Below the pieces are notes generated by a model that saw only the letters and a list, made by a program, of their open reading frames with translations, was not told the origin of the DNA and did not search any database. From Tolypothrix tenuis PCC 7101 (GTDB taxonomy: Bacteria > Cyanobacteriota > Cyanobacteriia > Cyanobacteriales > Nostocaceae): a DNA stretch of 64,000 nucleotides. A program made the position numbers and the translations under genes. How positions within the stretch are numbered: the stretch's first letter is position 1; each line of letters starts with the position of its first letter. The stretch is taken from the NCBI RefSeq assembly GCF_002368295.1, contig NZ_AP018248.1, positions 3,173,725-3,237,724 of the forward strand, in the 5' to 3' direction. Below, piece by piece: positions 51,227 to 61,398 of this stretch.

Positions 51227-54200
51227 TTAATCTTTTACTTCTAAGAGTTGTTTAATTCTGGTTGTGAGTTGATTGAGTTTGATGGGTTTGGGGATATAGT
51301 CGTTTGCGCCGGCTGCTAAACATTTTTCTCTATCGCCTGGCATGGCTAAAGCTGTGAGGGCAATGATGGGAATATTGACGAAGTTTTGCTCTAGTCGGAT
51401 TTGCTTGATTGCATCTATGCCATCCATTCCTGGCATTTGAATATCCATCAAAATTAAGTCGGGAAGTTTGGTTTTGGTGAGAGCGATCGCATCTTGACCA
51501 TTGTTTGCCAAAATTATCTTGTATCCTTTTGCCTGTAAATAACTAGAGATTGTCAAAACATTAGCTTCGTTATCTTCTACTAATAAAATTAGGGGTGAAT
51601 CTTCTACTGTTTCTTCACAGGTGGAATTTAGCTCCGGTGATGAGTTGACTGGCTCACAAGAAGATTCCCAGAGATTGTTACAGGGTAAGTCAACAGTAAA
51701 GCAACTTCCTACACCTAGTTCACTCGTCACTCCTACTTTACCGCTATGCAATTCTATAATCCGCTTGGCGAGGGCTAGCCCTAAACCAGTACCAGCGTAT
51801 TGACGGTTTAAAGCACTATCAATTTGGATAAAGGGTTTAAATAATTTTTTGATATTTTCTGGGGCAATCCCAATACCTGTATCAATGATGGCAATGCGAA
51901 TGAAACTTGTGAGGGATGTATTTTCTACTTCTTGGGTGAGTTGTTGACGATTCACTTCTAAGGTAATTCTTCCGCCTTCGGGTGTGAATTTTACAGCATT
52001 ATTGAGGAGGTTAATTAAAACTTGGCGGATGCGTCGTTCATCGAGCAACAGTTTTGGTAATTGTGGCGGAATTTTTACTTCTAATTGAATGCGTTTTTGT
52101 CCGGCTTGTTGTTTAATGAACGCTAAACTGGATTCGCAAAGTTTACGCATAGCTATGGGAGCATATTCTAATTGTAGCTGCCCTGCTTCAATTTTAGATA
52201 AGTCTAAGATGTCGTTAATTAATTCTAATAGATGTTCTCCACTGCGTTCAATGGTTTGCAAACTCTGCCTTTGCCTATCATTAATTGTGCCTAATATCTC
52301 GTCTTGCAACACTTCCGACATACCCAAAATGGCATTGAGGGGGGTGCGTAGCTCATGACTCATATTGGCCAGAAATTCATCTTTGAGGCGGGTAGCACGG
52401 GCGAGTTCGGCATTGGAAGTAGCAAGTTGTTCGTTTGTGAGGTAGAGTTGAGCTTCTGCTAGTTTACGTGCAGTCACATCGCGATCCATGCCGCGATAGC
52501 CGCGAAATTCTTTATTGGCATCAAAAATCGGAACTCCGCTCGTTTCTAAAGTAACTAATCGTCCATCTTTATGGTAATTAGTGTTTTCTAAACATTGAAA
52601 AGGAGCTTGTACAGAGATAAATTTTATAAACTCCTGTGATACTTTTTCTGCTTCTTCTTGTGGCATTAAATCAAATGGAGTTTTGCCGATAAATTCCTCG
52701 GGAGAATATCCTAAAAGATTGATAATTTGCGGACTCACATAGGTATAATAACCAAACTCATTTGTTTCCCATACACAATCACTAGATGTTTCTACAAGAT
52801 TCTGAAAGCGTTCTTTGTTGTGCTGAAGTTCCAATTCTAATTGTTTGATAGCGGTAATATTTCTGGCTGTGCCTACCAGGGCATAAACTTCTCCATTGTC
52901 ACGTTTTAAGGGAACTTTAATCGTATCAAAAGTATTAATTATACCTGAAAAATTAAGAGTTTCTTGGATGCGTAACAATTCTCCTGAGTTAAATACTTGC
53001 TGATTTTTCTGGACAAAATATTCTAATTTTTGGTCTAGAAATAGTTCAAATAAAGTTTTTCCTTCTATTTGCTCGTGAGGTTGCTGAAATAATTCTTGAG
53101 CAAAACTATCGTTACAATAAATAATTCGCATATCCTGACGCTCTATGACAAATAAATAGTCGGGAATTGCATCAATAACAGCTCGTAATTCGGCGGTACG
53201 CTGGGTAACTTCTTCTTCTAAAGTTTGATTTTGTTTTTCTAAAATTTCTAGCAGGTGATCGCGCTCTTGTTCTGTTTGTTTACGCTCTGTAATATCTTCC
53301 CCGATGGCACCAATGCGATAAATATTCCCAGCCAGATCTTTGATGGGGAAGCATCTACCCCAGATCCACCGAATTGAGCCATCCGGTCGAATGATGCGAT
53401 ACTCTTCACTAAAGAATCCCTTGCCTCTTGCGGCTTCATAGGCACCAGCAATGCGGGGTACATCATCTGGGTGCATTGCAGCCATCCAAGAGTCGGGATT
53501 TGCATACAAGCTTTCTCTGGATCGCCCCCAGACTTCTTCGTAAGTAAGGTTGGTATAAAGTAACTCTCCTGAGTCAACCTGGCGCAGTAACATGACTTGG
53601 CGGCTGTTTTCGGCAAACTGGCGAAATTTCTCTTCACTATCCCTCAGTGCATTCTCAGATTTTTTGCGTTCGGTGATGTTTTGCGTCATGGCGATACCCG
53701 CAATTACATTACCCTGTTCATCTCGCACTGGAATATGATGTATTAGGTAAAATTTATCGTGATCTGGAACTTCTGCGATCGCAGATTCCCCAGCTAGTGC
53801 TTTTTGAAATAGAGGCACGAATATTTGACATACTTCCGGGGGAAAGATTTCCCAAATTGTTTTTCCTTCCATTGCTGCTTTGCTCAAACCTGCCCTAGCT
53901 AGTTCTGAGCCTCCTATTAGTAAGTAGCGCAGGTCATGATCAAATAGTGCGACTGTACCATTGGGAAAGTTATCTATGAGGATGCGATAAAGTTGCTGGC
54001 TGCGGCGCAAAGCTACTTCTGCTTGTTTGCTGGGAGTGATATTAGTAATTGTGCCGACATAACCAATCACCTTTCCTTCTGTATCTGTTTCGGGCACAGC
54101 TTGCCCAAATACCCAAGTTTCACTGCCATCCGGTTGCACAAACCGATATTCTAAACACAACCTTTCGCCTGTTTGAATTAAACGATGCCATTGAAACTCA

Positions 54201-56164
54201 ACTAACTCTCTATCTTCTGGGTGCAAAGTTACTAGCCATCCGCACCCTAAAGCGGCTTGGCGAGTTAAGCCTGTTTCCTGACACCAGCGTTCATTGACAT
54301 ACAAACAATTTCCTTGAGCATCTGCACGGTAAATGCCAACGGGGGCGGATGCAGCTAGGGTGGCGTAACGTCGTTCGCTTTCCTGTAATGCTTGCTCGAT
54401 TTCCTTGCGTTCTGTAATATCTTCATAACTAGCGACAACGCCAATAATTTCACCCTCAGCGTTGTGTAATGGTATTTTATTGGTGCGTAACCATCTGTGA
54501 AGATTACCGATTTTAGTAAATGGTTCTTCAATATTAAATTTGGGCTGACCAGATTCCATGACGAGGCGATCATCTGCTTGATAAAGTGCTGCTTGCTCTC
54601 GCCACACCATCTCAAAGTCTGTTTTGCCAATAATTTCTTGAATAGATGAATGTCCGCTATCTAAAAGCAATTGGCGGTTGCATCCCATGTAGCGGCAGTT
54701 TCTATCTTTCCAAAAGATAGCTATGGGTAGGCTATCCATAACGACTTGCAAGAGAATTTGGTTTTCTTGGAGTGCCTTTTGTGCTTTTTTGTGTTCGCTA
54801 ATATCTCGTCCTTCAGGAATTAGCATGATGACTTTTCCTGATTCATCTTTCACCGGACGAATAGAAAAGTCTACGGTGACTATTTGACCTTCTGCATTCA
54901 AAATTTCTACTTCGTAGCGGATAAATTCACCTTGGGAGGCAAGTGCGATCGCTTGTTTTAAACTGTTCTCCTCTGTGGGAGCAACTGTCAACCAATTAAT
55001 TTCCCACAACGGGCGATTGATCACATCTTCTAATTGCAATCCCCGAAAATCTAAAGCTGTTTGGTTGATCTCAAGTACAATTCCTTCAGTTGTTAATAGC
55101 CCAGCAAATTGAAAACTGTGATTGAAAATAGCCCGAAATCTCTGTTCGCTCGCTTGCAATTGTTCTGTTCGTTCTTGTACCTTATTTTCTAAAGATTTGT
55201 TGAGATTTTGCAGTTTTTCATACAGTTCTGCCTGTTGGATGCCTACAGCTAGCTGCACAGCAAGTTGCTGAAGTAAATCTAGTTCATTTGTTTGCCACTC
55301 ACGAGTATGGCTGCACTGGTGGGCAATTAGTAACCCCCAAAGTTGATTTGTCGGATCTCCCTGGTTGTTTGCTTCTGTATTCAGCAAAATGGGTACAACC
55401 AGAGTAGCTTTAACTGCCAACTGCTCTAGGAATTCGATATGGCAAGCTGTGAATTCAGCATCATGAATATCAGAAATTGCTCTAATTTTGCCATCACCAT
55501 AGGCTAGTCTCTGATTTTCTCGAAAGCAAGTGTCGTTGATGTGATGGTTGAGAGAACTTTTCCACGGAGATAGTACTGATTCAGCAGAGATTTTGCCATT
55601 TACCTCACAGTCAAACTGGTAGACAATTACCCGATCTGCTCCCAGAAATTCTCGCACCTCTTGCACTGCTGTTGCCAAAATTTTCTCTAAGCGTAAAAAC
55701 TGACGGATGCGGAGTAACATTTGTGCTAACAACAGTTTTTGTTGCTCTTGCATCTGAATCTGCCGCTTGAGTTGAGTTTTCTCTAAGACGGTATGAATAG
55801 CACGGCAGAATCCAGTTTGGGTAAGTTTTTCCTTGATTAAATAGTCACAAGCACCACCTTTGATGGCTTGAGCTGCGATCGCACCATCTAAGAGCCCCGT
55901 TAACATCATTGCTGGTAGTTGAAAACTATCAAATTTTAGCCGTAACTTGTTGAGAAATTCTAAGCCATATACATCTGGCAATCGATAGTCTATCAGTATT
56001 AAATCTGGCTGGTTCTGCGTCAGGTAGCTCCATGCTTCTAATCCTGTCTCCACCTCAACTACATCATAGGTGGCAGTTGTATCCTGTTTTAAGTAACTGC
56101 GGTATAAAGCCCTATCTTCTGGAGAATCTTCCAGAATCAAAATTGAGTAGTGAGAGATTAACAT
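51227..56164 (-). CDS. Giant hybrid kinase REC-GAF-7xPAS-HK-REC with DXCF/CH GAF
   Basis: A 1645-residue soluble sensor. Receiver 1-125 with D59 (LILIDYRLPD); GAF at about 150-315 with D211-T-C213-F214 (DXCF) and C241-H242 (TACHIEFLEQLAVKATLVVP), both cysteines of a dual-cysteine cyanobacteriochrome; a coiled linker; seven PAS domains between about 339 and 1240, several ending in the DITERK-type PAC motif; HisKA with H1270 (ANMSHELRTPLNAIL); HATPase with NAVKFTPEGG, IDTGIGIAP and GTGLGLALAK; C-terminal receiver from about 1518 with LILMDIQMPGMDG. It can integrate light with several PAS signals and relay phosphate intramolecularly. The GAF carries a small insert (NTEANNQGDPTNQ, residues 262-274) before LWGLL. 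No adjacent response regulator gene. Confidence 0.88.
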   Translation of the reverse strand: MLISHYSILILEDSPEDRALYRSYLKQDTTATYDVVEVETGLEAWSYLTQNQPDLILIDYRLPDVYGLEFLNKLRLKFDSFQLPAMMLTGLLDGAIAAQAIKGGACDYLIKEKLTQTGFCRAIHTVLEKTQLKRQIQMQEQQKLLLAQMLLRIRQFLRLEKILATAVQEVREFLGADRVIVYQFDCEVNGKISAESVLSPWKSSLNHHINDTCFRENQRLAYGDGKIRAISDIHDAEFTACHIEFLEQLAVKATLVVPILLNTEANNQGDPTNQLWGLLIAHQCSHTREWQTNELDLLQQLAVQLAVGIQQAELYEKLQNLNKSLENKVQERTEQLQASEQRFRAIFNHSFQFAGLLTTEGIVLEINQTALDFRGLQLEDVINRPLWEINWLTVAPTEENSLKQAIALASQGEFIRYEVEILNAEGQIVTVDFSIRPVKDESGKVIMLIPEGRDISEHKKAQKALQENQILLQVVMDSLPIAIFWKDRNCRYMGCNRQLLLDSGHSSIQEIIGKTDFEMVWREQAALYQADDRLVMESGQPKFNIEEPFTKIGNLHRWLRTNKIPLHNAEGEIIGVVASYEDITERKEIEQALQESERRYATLAASAPVGIYRADAQGNCLYVNERWCQETGLTRQAALGCGWLVTLHPEDRELVEFQWHRLIQTGERLCLEYRFVQPDGSETWVFGQAVPETDTEGKVIGYVGTITNITPSKQAEVALRRSQQLYRILIDNFPNGTVALFDHDLRYLLIGGSELARAGLSKAAMEGKTIWEIFPPEVCQIFVPLFQKALAGESAIAEVPDHDKFYLIHHIPVRDEQGNVIAGIAMTQNITERKKSENALRDSEEKFRQFAENSRQVMLLRQVDSGELLYTNLTYEEVWGRSRESLYANPDSWMAAMHPDDVPRIAGAYEAARGKGFFSEEYRIIRPDGSIRWIWGRCFPIKDLAGNIYRIGAIGEDITERKQTEQERDHLLEILEKQNQTLEEEVTQRTAELRAVIDAIPDYLFVIERQDMRIIYCNDSFAQELFQQPHEQIEGKTLFELFLDQKLEYFVQKNQQVFNSGELLRIQETLNFSGIINTFDTIKVPLKRDNGEVYALVGTARNITAIKQLELELQHNKERFQNLVETSSDCVWETNEFGYYTYVSPQIINLLGYSPEEFIGKTPFDLMPQEEAEKVSQEFIKFISVQAPFQCLENTNYHKDGRLVTLETSGVPIFDANKEFRGYRGMDRDVTARKLAEAQLYLTNEQLATSNAELARATRLKDEFLANMSHELRTPLNAILGMSEVLQDEILGTINDRQRQSLQTIERSGEHLLELINDILDLSKIEAGQLQLEYAPIAMRKLCESSLAFIKQQAGQKRIQLEVKIPPQLPKLLLDERRIRQVLINLLNNAVKFTPEGGRITLEVNRQQLTQEVENTSLTSFIRIAIIDTGIGIAPENIKKLFKPFIQIDSALNRQYAGTGLGLALAKRIIELHSGKVGVTSELGVGSCFTVDLPCNNLWESSCEPVNSSPELNSTCEETVEDSPLILLVEDNEANVLTISSYLQAKGYKIILANNGQDAIALTKTKLPDLILMDIQMPGMDGIDAIKQIRLEQNFVNIPIIALTALAMPGDREKCLAAGANDYIPKPIKLNQLTTRIKQLLEVKD

Positions 56165-56909
56165 GGATGATTTTATTTATGTAATTACACTTAATTGGAT
56201 TGGTTAAAAAAGTGGAACACAATGTATCTGTCGGTAATCTTATCTGCAATTAGAGGTTCTTTGATAGACAAAAAGCTAAGAACTTACTGAGTTAAATTTT
56301 GGTGCAAAATTTTACAATCATTCAATAAATATATTGCATATTGTTGAGAATAAAAACCACAGTAAATAAATTTATTGAAAGCGGCGGGAAACTCTATTCC
56401 CTTGTAAGTGGGGAGAGATAGTCGCCCCATCGCATAGGGCATGGGGCATTGGGCATTGGCAACATCTTTCCTATGTCTCGCAAAAATAATAAAATTTTGA
56501 AAAAAGAATGTGACCGATGAGTAGTAGGGGCACGGCACCAGTAAGATAATTGAATGTACCAAAAGATTGTAGATGCCGTGCCCTTACCAAGAATTTATCG
56601 GTTGCAAACATGATTTGAATTGGTATAAGTGATATTTTTAATACAAAATGAGGGCAGGCAAGATGCCTACCCCACTAGAGATTGAGCAGATTTAAATATT
56701 TTTTGGTTAAGGAGAAAAAGGGGAATGGGAAAAGGGAAAGGGGGAAAAGGTTAAAGGGGAAGGGGAAAATACAAAACTAGGACTTACGCACTGAAAGCTG
56801 AAACCCCGATCCCCCCTAACCCTTAACAGGGGTTGGGTGATCTGAGTGCGTAAGTTCTATAAATTCCCCCTTACCCCTTCCCCTTACCCCCTTCCCCTTT
56901 CCCCTTTCT
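56165..56909. other. Repeat-rich spacer between two giant kinase genes
   Basis: Contains GCGGCGGGAAACTCTATTCC (56379; a related copy near 47983), CATGGGG-type heptamers (56435-56462), a GTAGGGGCACGGCA segment resembling 31750, a GCAAGATGCCTACCCC remnant (56658), AAAGGG runs on both sides, and the inverted-repeat element at 56779-56858. Open frames here are repeat translations. Confidence 0.7.
56779..56858. mobile_element. Short element with 14-base terminal inverted repeats
   Basis: Ends AGGACTTACGCACT (56779-56792) and AGTGCGTAAGTTCT (56845-56858) pair in 13 of 14 positions; an inner hairpin CCCCTAACCCTTAACAGGGG lies between. About 80 bases, no ORF; a MITE-like remnant. A single related end AGAACTTACGC is at 49717. 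Confidence 0.55.
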
Positions 56910-59900
56910 TTACCCCCTCCCCACCAGGCTAGCAACGACTGTGGCTAACTCTGCTGGTTCGATAGGCTTAGGTAAATGAAGCTGATAACCTTCTTGAATG
57001 GCGCGCCTTCTATCTTCAGCCCTTGCATAGGCGGTGAGGGCGGCGGCGGGGATATTTCCGCCTTGTTCTGGGGGAAGCGATCGCACTTTGCGGATGAAGG
57101 AGTAGCCGTCTTCCTTTGGCATTCCAATATCGCTGACAATGACATCAGGTTGCCACTGGCTAATTAGTTGCATTGCTTCTGAGGCGGATGCGGCGGTTTG
57201 CACTTCGGCTTGTACTTGTTGCAGGACGGTGGCGATAAATTCTCGGCTATCGGCTTCATCGTCTACAATCAGGACACGTACGCCAGCTAGGGAGGAGTTG
57301 AGGAGTAAGCTGGAATCTGTTTCGCTGCTTTGAGGTAAACAAATATCTCCTTTAGCTATTGACAAAAGTGGCAATTTGACAGTAAAGGTTGCGCCTTGCT
57401 GTTCGCCTGGGCTATCAACTTGGACTGTACCACCATGCAATTCGACTAAATGACGGACAATAGCTAATCCTAGCCCCAATCCCCCATGCATTCTGGTACT
57501 GGAACTGTCTGCTTGGCGGAAGCGATCGAATACGTAAGGGAGAAATTCAGCACTAATGCCAATTCCGGTGTCGATTACTTGAATTAGCGCGTAACTAGTT
57601 AAATTACCTTGGAATTTTGCCTCAATTTTACCTAACTTGATGTCTACCTTACCGCCTGGAGAGGTAAATTTGATGGCGTTGGAAAGCAAATTCCAGATAA
57701 TTTGTTGTAAGCGTTCCGCATCGCCAGATACTAAAAAGTCCGCATCCAGCTTTTGTACTGCGTTTAAATCGCTGAGGCTATAGGTTTTGTGGCTATTTTC
57801 TTGGATAGTAAAGTGCAAATCGATTTCTTTGGCTTGGGCGGCGAGGTTGAGAGTTTCTAAGCCTGATTTAATGATGGTAATCAGATTGCAAGTCGCAACT
57901 GTGAGGCGCAATTTACCTCTAATCATGCGGGAAATATCCAGCAAGTCTTCAATTAGCTGGGTTTGCGCCCTGGCGTTGCGTTCGATTGTTTCTAGGGCTT
58001 TGGCTGTTTGCGTGGGGTTGAGGTTGCGGGAACGCAGCAATTGAGCCCAACCGAGGATGGCGTTGAGGGGCGATCGCAGTTCGTGGGACAATATCGCCAA
58101 GAATTCATCTTTCATGCGGTTGGCTTCTTGTAATTGCTCTGTTTGTTGCTGCAAGGAACTAATTAACCGGGCGCGTTCCATTGCGATCGCAATTTGATCG
58201 CACACTGCTTGCATCATCCCTTTTTGATTTTCTGTGAAGCGGGTGCGGGTGCGGGAACCAAAGGATAGGGTTCCTAAAACCTGTCCTTGTGCTATCAAGG
58301 GGTAACTAAAGTAAGCTTTAATCCCGATAGAGCGAATCAATTCTGTTTTGGGATCGGTTGATTCTTGGACATTCTCTAATGCTGTTTGACAACGGGTTTG
58401 GGCGGTAGTACCGCATACGGCTGCACCCACTTTCAAGTATTCTATTTCCTTTGCTAGTTCTGGGGTAATGCCTGTGGATGAGGCGAGATGCATGACCCCA
58501 GAGTTATCTTCAATTAAATAGTTTAGGTATAAATCTAAGTTAATTTGCTCGGCAATTTTGCGGAATAAACTATCAACCAAAGCCACAGGGTTCTGGCTGG
58601 ATAATAATTCATTGGCGGTATGGAATAGTAACTTTAACCGTTGATTATTAATCGATAAGGCTTTTTCTACATCCTTAATATTAGTAATATCTTGGAACAC
58701 TAATACACAGGTAGCGGGATAACCATGCATTGCTGGCATAGTATCGGCATATATCAGTAAGGAACGCACACCTTGGCTGGTATGCCAGTCTACTTCCAAA
58801 CCATGCAAACGTTCTCCCCTAGCAACGCGCACCCCTGGCATTTGCTCATTGGGAATGCGATTGCCATTGGCATCGGTGAAATGGTAATATTTATCGTATT
58901 CTAATGCTGGAATATCCTTGGGAAATTCTCCCCCAGCTAGTTCATCAGCTGCACGATTGGCGAAGGTAACTTTTGCTGTTCCTGGTTCAATAAACAGCAA
59001 TGGCCTCGGCATGAGGTTGAGTACATCTTCTAGCCATCTTTGCTGATTTCGCAGCACTTGGGCGTTTTGCTTGCGTTCTGTAATATCTAAAAATGCCCCA
59101 ATGCAGCCTCTAGTATTCCCTTCTTCGTCAAATAGAGGTGCAACATACTCCACTAATGTCAAGCTGGTGCCATCTGCCTGCAGAATATCAAATTCATAAT
59201 CCAGTACTTCTACACCGTGAATTGTGCAGTACTGCATGGGCAGTTCGTCAATGGGAACTTCTTTACCTTCGCGGTAAACTTTAAAACCAGGTTTTTCGCC
59301 TATTGGGGCAATTAATGAGGCGTTGTTATCTGGGGAAATTCCTAATTTTTTGGCGAAAGCGGGGTTTACTTTGATATTGCGGCACTCTGGATCTTCAGCT
59401 ATGCCAATGCCTATGGGAATGACATCAAGTAATGTCTGTAACTCCGTAACGCGGCGCTGGAGATTTTTATTGAGTTCTACTATTTGTTCCCTGGCTTGTT
59501 GGCGTTCGCTCAAGTTAATAATAAACGCCACAGCTTCGTCACGGTTTTCTCCTGTGAGTACAAAACCGACATACACGGGAATCAGACTACCATCTTTGCG
59601 GATATATATTTTTTCGTATGGCGTACAAGTACCGTTGGGATTGGCTTTGGCTTCGGCGATATGTTCCTCATCTAAATGCAGATATTCTGGGGGTGTGATA
59701 TTACTCCAACTAACTTTCCCAGCTAATAAATCTTCTCGCGTGTAACCAACCATCGCCAAAAATTCATCGTTCGCCTGTTGGATACCGCCGTAAATATCGC
59801 CAAACAAAATCCCAATAACATTTGCGTCGAAAAAGCTTTTGAGTTTTTCTTCGTAAAATTTGAGTTCACCTTGAACGCGATCGCGCTGACGACTGAGGCG

Positions 59901-60797
59901 TTCGACAACAGTTGCGCTTTGCCAGATTAAAATCACAAAAATCACCATAATAATTATGGCAAACAGCGATATGGCAAAGGCTGTATCATAACCGCCAGCT
60001 TTTTGTCCCTGAACAATTAACCACCCCAGTAAAAAAGGTACTGCGATCGCCGCCAATAATAACCGCCGGGACAATAAACCACTGTCGGTATTGCTTGTGA
60101 TTACTCGCATTAATCCTTGGTTTGGATGTGTCCACATAATTCCCAGACACAGCACAATAAATGTCAGTGCTGTGTGTATCGCCATTGAGGTTGTGTAACG
60201 GGTTCCATATAAAATGTTGACTTGATAGGCATAGCCAATCACCGCCTGCAATGAAATTAAACCAGCTATAAAGGCGAGAATTTGGGCATACCAATAGCTA
60301 CGGTGGGTTTTTTGATGCACCAACAACTCTAATGCTCTCCCAACTAGCATAAAGTTGAGTGCAGTGTTGAACCCCATTCTCCCTGGATGTACTGTCAATA
60401 AAGCATGGGGTGCATCACGGAATAAAAACTCGTCAATTCCGAGATTTCCCCCAAAGACATATTGCAAAACTGTTAAGAAACCAATTAATGTGACTGCTAC
60501 CACACACAGCCGAAAACACCAATGGTAGAGAGTGCGATGCTTAACACCTTGATTGAGATTTAATTTCAGGGCTAACCACAGCGACACGCCAGATAGGATT
60601 AAACCTACGGCTGTATTAGCCTTCATCGTTACTATGTTGCCATAGCAGCCACATTTAAGAAATTCAATGTCAAAACTCCAACCAACGAGTACAAATACAC
60701 CTACAACGATGGCGATCGCACTGCTTACTTGTACTATTAAAGAGTTAAGGGCGGCTGGAGCGAGAACCTGCAAACGCAAGCGGTTTACTTGTAACAC
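56910..60797 (-). CDS. Membrane-bound hybrid kinase 8TM-3xPAS-GAF-HK-REC
   Basis: A 1295-residue inner-membrane sensor. Eight hydrophobic segments at about 24-42, 58-78, 93-113, 142-160, 172-192, 203-221, 246-263 and 273-293 form an uncharacterised membrane input domain; a coiled segment (295-320) leads to three PAS domains (about 315-435, 445-570, 575-700; for example DANVIGILFGDIYGGIQQAN), a GAF domain (about 710-870) that lacks a CH motif and is not cyanobacteriochrome-like, HisKA with H905 (LSHELRSPLNAILGW), HATPase with NAIKFTSPGG and LGLGLAIVR, and a C-terminal receiver with VIVSDIGMPKEDG. The start is GTG 60797, directly after GAATTAC repeats; an in-frame TAA lies just upstream. Confidence 0.85.
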   Translation of the reverse strand: MLQVNRLRLQVLAPAALNSLIVQVSSAIAIVVGVFVLVGWSFDIEFLKCGCYGNIVTMKANTAVGLILSGVSLWLALKLNLNQGVKHRTLYHWCFRLCVVAVTLIGFLTVLQYVFGGNLGIDEFLFRDAPHALLTVHPGRMGFNTALNFMLVGRALELLVHQKTHRSYWYAQILAFIAGLISLQAVIGYAYQVNILYGTRYTTSMAIHTALTFIVLCLGIMWTHPNQGLMRVITSNTDSGLLSRRLLLAAIAVPFLLGWLIVQGQKAGGYDTAFAISLFAIIIMVIFVILIWQSATVVERLSRQRDRVQGELKFYEEKLKSFFDANVIGILFGDIYGGIQQANDEFLAMVGYTREDLLAGKVSWSNITPPEYLHLDEEHIAEAKANPNGTCTPYEKIYIRKDGSLIPVYVGFVLTGENRDEAVAFIINLSERQQAREQIVELNKNLQRRVTELQTLLDVIPIGIGIAEDPECRNIKVNPAFAKKLGISPDNNASLIAPIGEKPGFKVYREGKEVPIDELPMQYCTIHGVEVLDYEFDILQADGTSLTLVEYVAPLFDEEGNTRGCIGAFLDITERKQNAQVLRNQQRWLEDVLNLMPRPLLFIEPGTAKVTFANRAADELAGGEFPKDIPALEYDKYYHFTDANGNRIPNEQMPGVRVARGERLHGLEVDWHTSQGVRSLLIYADTMPAMHGYPATCVLVFQDITNIKDVEKALSINNQRLKLLFHTANELLSSQNPVALVDSLFRKIAEQINLDLYLNYLIEDNSGVMHLASSTGITPELAKEIEYLKVGAAVCGTTAQTRCQTALENVQESTDPKTELIRSIGIKAYFSYPLIAQGQVLGTLSFGSRTRTRFTENQKGMMQAVCDQIAIAMERARLISSLQQQTEQLQEANRMKDEFLAILSHELRSPLNAILGWAQLLRSRNLNPTQTAKALETIERNARAQTQLIEDLLDISRMIRGKLRLTVATCNLITIIKSGLETLNLAAQAKEIDLHFTIQENSHKTYSLSDLNAVQKLDADFLVSGDAERLQQIIWNLLSNAIKFTSPGGKVDIKLGKIEAKFQGNLTSYALIQVIDTGIGISAEFLPYVFDRFRQADSSSTRMHGGLGLGLAIVRHLVELHGGTVQVDSPGEQQGATFTVKLPLLSIAKGDICLPQSSETDSSLLLNSSLAGVRVLIVDDEADSREFIATVLQQVQAEVQTAASASEAMQLISQWQPDVIVSDIGMPKEDGYSFIRKVRSLPPEQGGNIPAAALTAYARAEDRRRAIQEGYQLHLPKPIEPAELATVVASLVGRG

Positions 60798-60832
60798 GTA
60801 ATTCGTAATTCGTAATTCTTAGTTCGTAATTA
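60798..60832. repeat. TTCGTAA heptamer repeats at the start of a kinase gene
   Basis: Four to five TTCGTAA units (GAATTAC on the coding strand) abut the GTG start of the membrane kinase gene, replacing any normal ribosome binding site. Confidence 0.75.
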
Positions 60833-61230
60833 AGAAAGTATTTAGAGTTTTTACTCTATCTTTGTGTGAAATGCAATTACGAATTTTTCATGTTGTTTTG
60901 GGGTTAACATTACTAGCGATATATGCTACAGGTAGTTGACGCAAAGTTTCATCTACCTATATACATATTTTATTATTTCAGAGGTAGGACAAAAGAATTT
61001 TAAATTTTAAGAAATCTATACTGAGATAGATTTTAGGGATTTCCAAGAAATAAATTATTCCATCTTGTGGGGCGGGCATCTTGCCCGCCACATAAACTGG
61101 GCGGACAAGATGTCCACCCCACAATAAATACTGGGATATTTTTTTATATGGAAGTCCCTTAGGAAATAATTTGAAAATGGGCATGGGGCATTGGGCATTG
61201 GGCATCGAGAAACACCATAAGTCTTAGGTA
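60833..61230. other. Intergenic stretch with GGCGGGCATCTTGCCCGCC hairpin repeat
   Basis: At 61069-61122 a GGCGGGCATCTTGCCCGCC palindrome is followed by a related GGGCGGACAAGATGTCCACC unit, a dispersed palindromic repeat (fragment also at 56651-56666). CATGGGG/CATTGGG heptamers lie at 61180-61205. No gene recognised. Confidence 0.65.
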
Positions 61231-61371
61231 GGGTGTGTTACGGCTATTAATGGATATGGGACACAAAGACAATTAAATTTAGCCGTAACGCACCGCCGCA
61301 GCGATGGTGCGTTAAGCGCTAGTAAAGCATCATCTTTCTCGGTGCCGTACTCTCTGCTAACGCACCCTACA
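61228..61371. mobile_element. MITE-like element, copy 2
   Basis: Begins GTAGGGTGTGTTACGGC and ends CTAACGCACCCTACA, giving imperfect terminal inverted repeats. The first 93 bases (61231-61323) align with 23959-24053, with the inner pairs TTACGGCTA/TAGCCGTAA and TAACGCACC/GGTGCGTTA kept. No ORF. Confidence 0.65.
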
Positions 61372-61398
61372 ATATCAGGGTTACTTTATAAATCATCT

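Noticed and set aside
56284..56562. Open frame of 92 codons on the minus strand
   Set aside because: Crosses several repeat units and shows no protein-like pattern.
60978..61205. Open frame of 75 codons on the minus strand
   Set aside because: Built from the GGCGGGCATCTTGCCCGCC palindrome and CATGGGG heptamers.
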